Positions 61,467-64,000 of a DNA stretch of 64,000 nucleotides are shown piece by piece. The position numbers and the translations under genes were made by a program. Source of the stretch: Micromonospora solifontis (GTDB taxonomy: Bacteria; Actinomycetota; Actinomycetes; Mycobacteriales; Micromonosporaceae); the NCBI RefSeq assembly GCF_003725545.1, contig NZ_RJLN01000015.1, positions 23,164-87,163 of the forward strand, given 5' to 3'. The stretch's first letter is position 1. Each line of letters starts with the position of its first letter. Below the pieces are notes generated by a model, which worked only from the letters and a program-made list of their open reading frames with translations, made no database searches and had not been told where the DNA came from.

Positions 61467-62159
61467 CTACAGGATCCCTTGCAGCACGCCGGCGGGCAGG
61501 TCGACGCCGAGTCCGATGGCGAACGTGTAGAACGTGATCAATGACAGCGCGACGGCGATCAGCAGATTGCGCACGTAGTGCCGGTTGCCCAGCGCGTACG
61601 CCGAGCCCCAGAAGAGGATCGTCCCGCTGATCACCCAGCCGAGCCGGTCGATGAGCACGGCGTTGACCAGGAACGCGCCGATGAGCAGCAGCACCGTGCG
61701 CCAGTCGATGGGCAGGGTCAGGTCCACGTCCTCGCCGGCCTCCGGCTCGCCCGCGCCGCCGCGAGCCACGTCCACCGCGTAGATCGCCGCGATGACGAGG
61801 AGCAGCACGCCGAGCAGAATCGGCACCGGCTTCGGGCCGATCGGGTCGGCCGTGTTGATCGCGCTGCCGATCCGGGTGGTCGCGTCGAAGATGACCAGCC
61901 CGCCGACCAGGGCGAGGAAGGCGCAGACGCCGTACTGGGCCCGGTCCGGCTTCGGGGCCGGCTCCGCCCCGGCGTCCGCCGCGTCGGTCTCGTCCGGCGC
62001 CGCCGCCGGCCCGTCCGGCGTACCCGGCTCGGCGCGCTCGGCCCCGGCCGTTGCGGCCGGTGCGGCCGCCGGGGCCGGTTGCGCCGGGATCTCCGGTACG
62101 GCCGGGGGCCGGGACGGCTGGTCGCCGCCCCGGTCCGGTCGCGTCGTCCTGCCGCTCAT
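61467..62159 (-). CDS. tctB: Tripartite tricarboxylate transporter, small permease TctB
   Basis: 230 residues. A 75-residue Ala/Pro-rich N-terminal arm precedes four helices (YGVCAFLALVGGLVIFDATTRIG, PVPILLGVLLLVIAAIYAV, VLLLIGAFLVNAVLIDRLGWVISGTILFWGSAYALG in part, LLIAVALSLITFYTFAIGLGVDLP in part). This is the TctB pattern; the long arm is unusual. The ATG overlaps the tctC stop (ATGA), and tctA follows without a gap. Confidence 0.9.
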   Translation of the reverse strand: MSGRTTRPDRGGDQPSRPPAVPEIPAQPAPAAAPAATAGAERAEPGTPDGPAAAPDETDAADAGAEPAPKPDRAQYGVCAFLALVGGLVIFDATTRIGSAINTADPIGPKPVPILLGVLLLVIAAIYAVDVARGGAGEPEAGEDVDLTLPIDWRTVLLLIGAFLVNAVLIDRLGWVISGTILFWGSAYALGNRHYVRNLLIAVALSLITFYTFAIGLGVDLPAGVLQGIL

Positions 62160-62334
62160 GCCAACCCGAGCTGCTTGAGCACGTCGGCCACGGCCTTGTC
62201 CTGCTCGGTCAGGAAGGTGCCGAACTCGTCACCGGTGACGAACGCGTCGGTCCAGCCACGCTTCTTCAGCTCGGCCTTCCACTCCGCCGACTCGTGCATC
62301 CTGGTCAGCGCGTCGATCCAGACCTCGGGCGCAG
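62156..62334 (-). pseudogene. tctC: tctC substrate-binding protein, 3' end only
   Basis: Reading back from the TGA at 62156-62158, the frame gives a typical TctC C-terminus: PEVWIDALTRMHESAEWKAE, then LKKRGWTDAF and EQDKAVADVLKQLGLA. The similarity ends near 62332, where the plus-strand kinase sequence begins. About 58 residues of an expected 320-340 remain, with no signal peptide or start. It is the head of the tctCBA operon cut off by a deletion. Confidence 0.85.
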
Positions 62335-62943
62335 ACGCACGAGTTCGCCAACCAGTTGCACACCATCTCCGGGCTGATCCAGATCGGCGAGCACGACGAG
62401 GTGGTCCGGTACGTCGACGCGCTCAGCCGGCACCGCGCCTCGCTGGACCTCACGGTCACCAGCCGGATCCACGACACGGCGGTGGCGGCCCTGGTCATGG
62501 CGAAGTCGGCGGTCGCCGCCGAGCGCCGGGTGGAGCTGCGGATCTCCGAGCGGACCGGCCTCGACCGGCTGCCGCCGGAGCTGGCGGCGGACGTGGCCAC
62601 CGTGCTCGGCAACCTGGTGGACAACGCGGTCGAGGCGGTGGCCGGCGACTCGACCGACCGCCCCGCCTGGGTCGAGGTCGAGCTGCGCCAGGACGCCGCC
62701 TCGGTGGAGATCATCGTCCGTGACTCCGGTCCCGGGGTGGCGCCGGAGCTGGCCCAGGAGGTGTTCACCCACGGCTTCACCACCAAGGCGGCGCAGGGCG
62801 GCGAGCGGGGCATCGGCCTGGCGCTCACCCGGCTGGTGTGTCACCGTCGCGGCGGCGAGGTCGCGGTGACGAACACCGACGAGGGAGCGATGTTCACCGC
62901 ACGGATGTCGGTGCCGGCGAGCGTGCGGACGGAGGCGAGATGA
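62326..62943 (+). pseudogene. CitA/DcuS-type sensor histidine kinase, 3' part only
   Basis: The frame becomes kinase-like at RAQTHEFANQLHTISGLIQI (H-box with the phosphorylated His, SpoOB-like) and continues through GNLVDNAVEAV (N-box), VRDSGPGVAP and GERGIGLALTRLV to the end. The double-helix sensor, PAS domain and both transmembrane helices, normally 300-350 residues, are absent. A TTG at 62356 could start a cytosolic fragment lacking most of the H-box. The last four bases, ATGA, are the start of the response-regulator gene. Confidence 0.85.
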
Positions 62944-63614
62944 TCGACGTACTGGTCGTCGACGACGACTTCATGGTCGCCCGGATCCACCGTGGCTTCG
63001 TCGAGCGGATCGACGGCTTCCGGGTGGTCGGCACCGCCAGCACCGGCGAGCAGGCGGTGGCCGCGGTGGACCAGCTCCGCCCCGACCTGGTCCTGCTCGA
63101 CCTCTACCTCCCGGACATGTTCGGCCTGGACGTGGTGACCCGGATCCGGGCCGCCCGGCACGACTGCGACGTACTGGTGATCAGCGCCGCCCGGGAGGCT
63201 GAGGCGGTCCGCCGCGCGGTGCGCTACGGCGCGGTCAACTACCTGCTCAAGCCCTTCGGCTTCGACGAGCTGCGCACCCGGCTGGAGCAGTACGCCGCCC
63301 GCCGGGCCGCGCTGCGCGCCGCGGTCGTCGCCGACCAGGCGGACGTGGACCGGGTGCTCTCCCGCAGCGGCTCGGTGATCACCGCCCCGGCGCTGCCCCG
63401 CGGGCTCAGCCCGGAGACCGCCGAGCTGGTCGAACGCGCCCTGCGCAAACACGACGGGACGCTGTCGGCCAGCGAGTGCGCGGACCGGGTCGGCATCTCC
63501 CGGGTCAGCGCCCGCCGCTATCTGGAGCACTACGCCGGCAGCGGCCGGGCCGAGGTGACCCTCAAGTACGGCGCTGCCGGCCGTCCCGAGCGCCGCTACG
63601 CCTGGGTGGTGTGA
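62940..63614 (+). CDS. CitB/DcuR-type response regulator
   Basis: 224 residues; GGAGG just upstream of the ATG, which overlaps the kinase stop (ATGA). The receiver starts MIDVLVVDDDFMVARIHRGF with phosphoacceptor Asp in LVLLDLYLPDMFG (about 54) and Lys in YLLKPFGFDEL. The C-terminal HTH (LSASECADRVGISRVSARRYLEHY) and ending VTLKYGAAGRPERRYAW match the CitB/DcuR family. These regulate citrate or dicarboxylate uptake, so the divergent tct operon is the natural target. With its kinase broken it may be unphosphorylated or controlled by other donors. Confidence 0.93.
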   Translation: MIDVLVVDDDFMVARIHRGFVERIDGFRVVGTASTGEQAVAAVDQLRPDLVLLDLYLPDMFGLDVVTRIRAARHDCDVLVISAAREAEAVRRAVRYGAVNYLLKPFGFDELRTRLEQYAARRAALRAAVVADQADVDRVLSRSGSVITAPALPRGLSPETAELVERALRKHDGTLSASECADRVGISRVSARRYLEHYAGSGRAEVTLKYGAAGRPERRYAWVV

Positions 63615-63680
63615 CGCCTGGGCCATGCGGCGCTTGGGTAGTGCGGCGCCTGGGTAGCGCGGTGCCTGGGTAGTGCGATG
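63601..63680 (+). repeat. 16-bp tandem repeat, five copies
   Basis: Units of the type CCTGGGTAGTGCGGCG begin at 63601, 63617, 63633, 63649 and 63665. The first copy forms the last codons and stop of the response-regulator gene; the rest lie downstream. Confidence 0.85.
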
Positions 63681-63759
63681 CCGCTCCGGTCCGGGCCGCT
63701 CTTCCGTCCGGCCGGCTCCGCATAGGCCCGCACCCACGCTGGAACGCGCGCTGAGACGC

Positions 63760-63796
63760 CGCTGGCCGGCACCCCGGTTCGGGGTGCCGGCCAGCG
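63760..63796. terminator. Strong hairpin terminator
   Basis: CGCTGGCCGGCACCCCG (63760-63776) pairs perfectly with 63780-63796 around a three-base loop. It lies between the response-regulator gene and the convergent gene at the window end and is followed by TGTTGCT. Confidence 0.85.
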
Positions 63797-63808
63797 TGTT
63801 GCTCATGG

Positions 63809-64000
63809 TCAGCTGTTCCAGTGCTGGGCGACGATGTCGGCGGCCTGCTGCTCCCATGCGCGTACGCGTCGGGGTAGGCCGACACCTGCACGGTCTGGGC
63901 GGCCTCGGTCAGCGGCATGTCCTGCCACCCGTCGACCTGCTTGAGGCCCTTCTCGAACGCCAGGGTCGCGTACTCCGGGTCGGTGATCTGCTCCGGCGTG
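63809..64000 (-). pseudogene. Cell-wall hydrolase C-terminus, frameshifted (5' end outside window)
   Basis: From the window edge one frame reads TPEQITDPEYATLAFEKGLK, then GWQDMPLTEAAQTVQVS and AYPDAYA. This segment follows the catalytic part in actinobacterial transglycosylase, M23 and NlpC/P60 wall enzymes. It then runs into a wrong frame. One base away, the frame WEQQAADIVAQHWNS resumes and ends at TGA 63809-63811. Two bases remain where a codon is expected (near 63857), so one base is missing. This could be a real frameshift or a sequence error; the catalytic part lies outside the window. Confidence 0.65.

Noticed and set aside
1..64000. tRNA, rRNA or CRISPR array
   Set aside because: I found no cloverleaf with a CCA-proximal stem, no rRNA motif and no spaced direct repeats. 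The short tandem repeats present are contiguous, without spacers.

Overview
The window is very GC-rich, with strongly G/C-biased third codon positions, many GTG starts and several probable leaderless starts. Gene content is typical of an actinomycete: bldN/rsbN, rex-hemACD, mycothiol-synthase-like GNAT, LacI-controlled glycosidases, ribosomal bS22. Together with intergenic hairpin families that I associate with Micromonospora, this points to Micromonosporaceae, probably Micromonospora. It looks like ordinary chromosome with scattered damage. I see no plasmid or prophage, and no rRNA, tRNA or CRISPR array.

Region by region. 1-3407: the 3' part of a STAND/TPR protein faces a two-gene unit (Cys-rich mini-protein plus membrane protein), followed by a membrane-anchored protein. 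3456-8092: Smr and TPR proteins, a ROK kinase, an ABC-F ATPase, a DUF4177-like protein and a BON-methyltransferase fusion. 8115-14934: an arabinose-polymer locus with a LacI repressor, tandem operators, intracellular GH51, sugar ABC importer (binding protein and two permeases, no ATPase) and an exported GH43. 15018-18428: half of an amino-acid permease, a GHL10 secreted glycosidase and a secreted phospholipase A2 interrupted by an amber codon. 18500-28067: a cyclase-STAND regulator, FmdB zinc ribbon, lytic transglycosylase, double GNAT protein, large secreted nuclease and an XRE regulator.

28386-34215: the rex-hemA-hemC-hemD/cobA-hemB tetrapyrrole operon, with a Rex operator embedded in its promoter. 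34469-39244: a two-component system, HAD phosphatase, glutaredoxin-like protein and AMP-ligase. 39659-45986: a developmental block like that of Streptomyces: sigma BldN with its anti-sigma RsbN, a HAD-IB phosphatase, an acyltransferase, an epimerase, bS22 and an excisionase-type HTH. 46199-53187: a MacAB-like efflux system, a membrane metallopeptidase, a 177-bp inverted-repeat element, and a hydrolase-TetR-YrdB operon with a clear operator. 53254-59102: proline dehydrogenase, a YgiB/YgiC-like pair, CGNR regulator, TIM-barrel isomerase, Ppx/GppA phosphatase and a Cys-rich protein. 59131-63614: a tricarboxylate-transport operon (tctC remnant, tctB, tctA, usp) beside a two-component system whose kinase has lost its sensor. 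The window ends in a frameshifted cell-wall protein.

Recurring theme: at least five loci are truncated or interrupted (APC permease, phospholipase A2, MFS permease, tctC plus kinase, terminal cell-wall protein). One deletion across a divergent promoter would explain the loss of both tctC and kinase 5' halves. These could be genuine decay or sequence error; only comparison with reads or relatives can decide.
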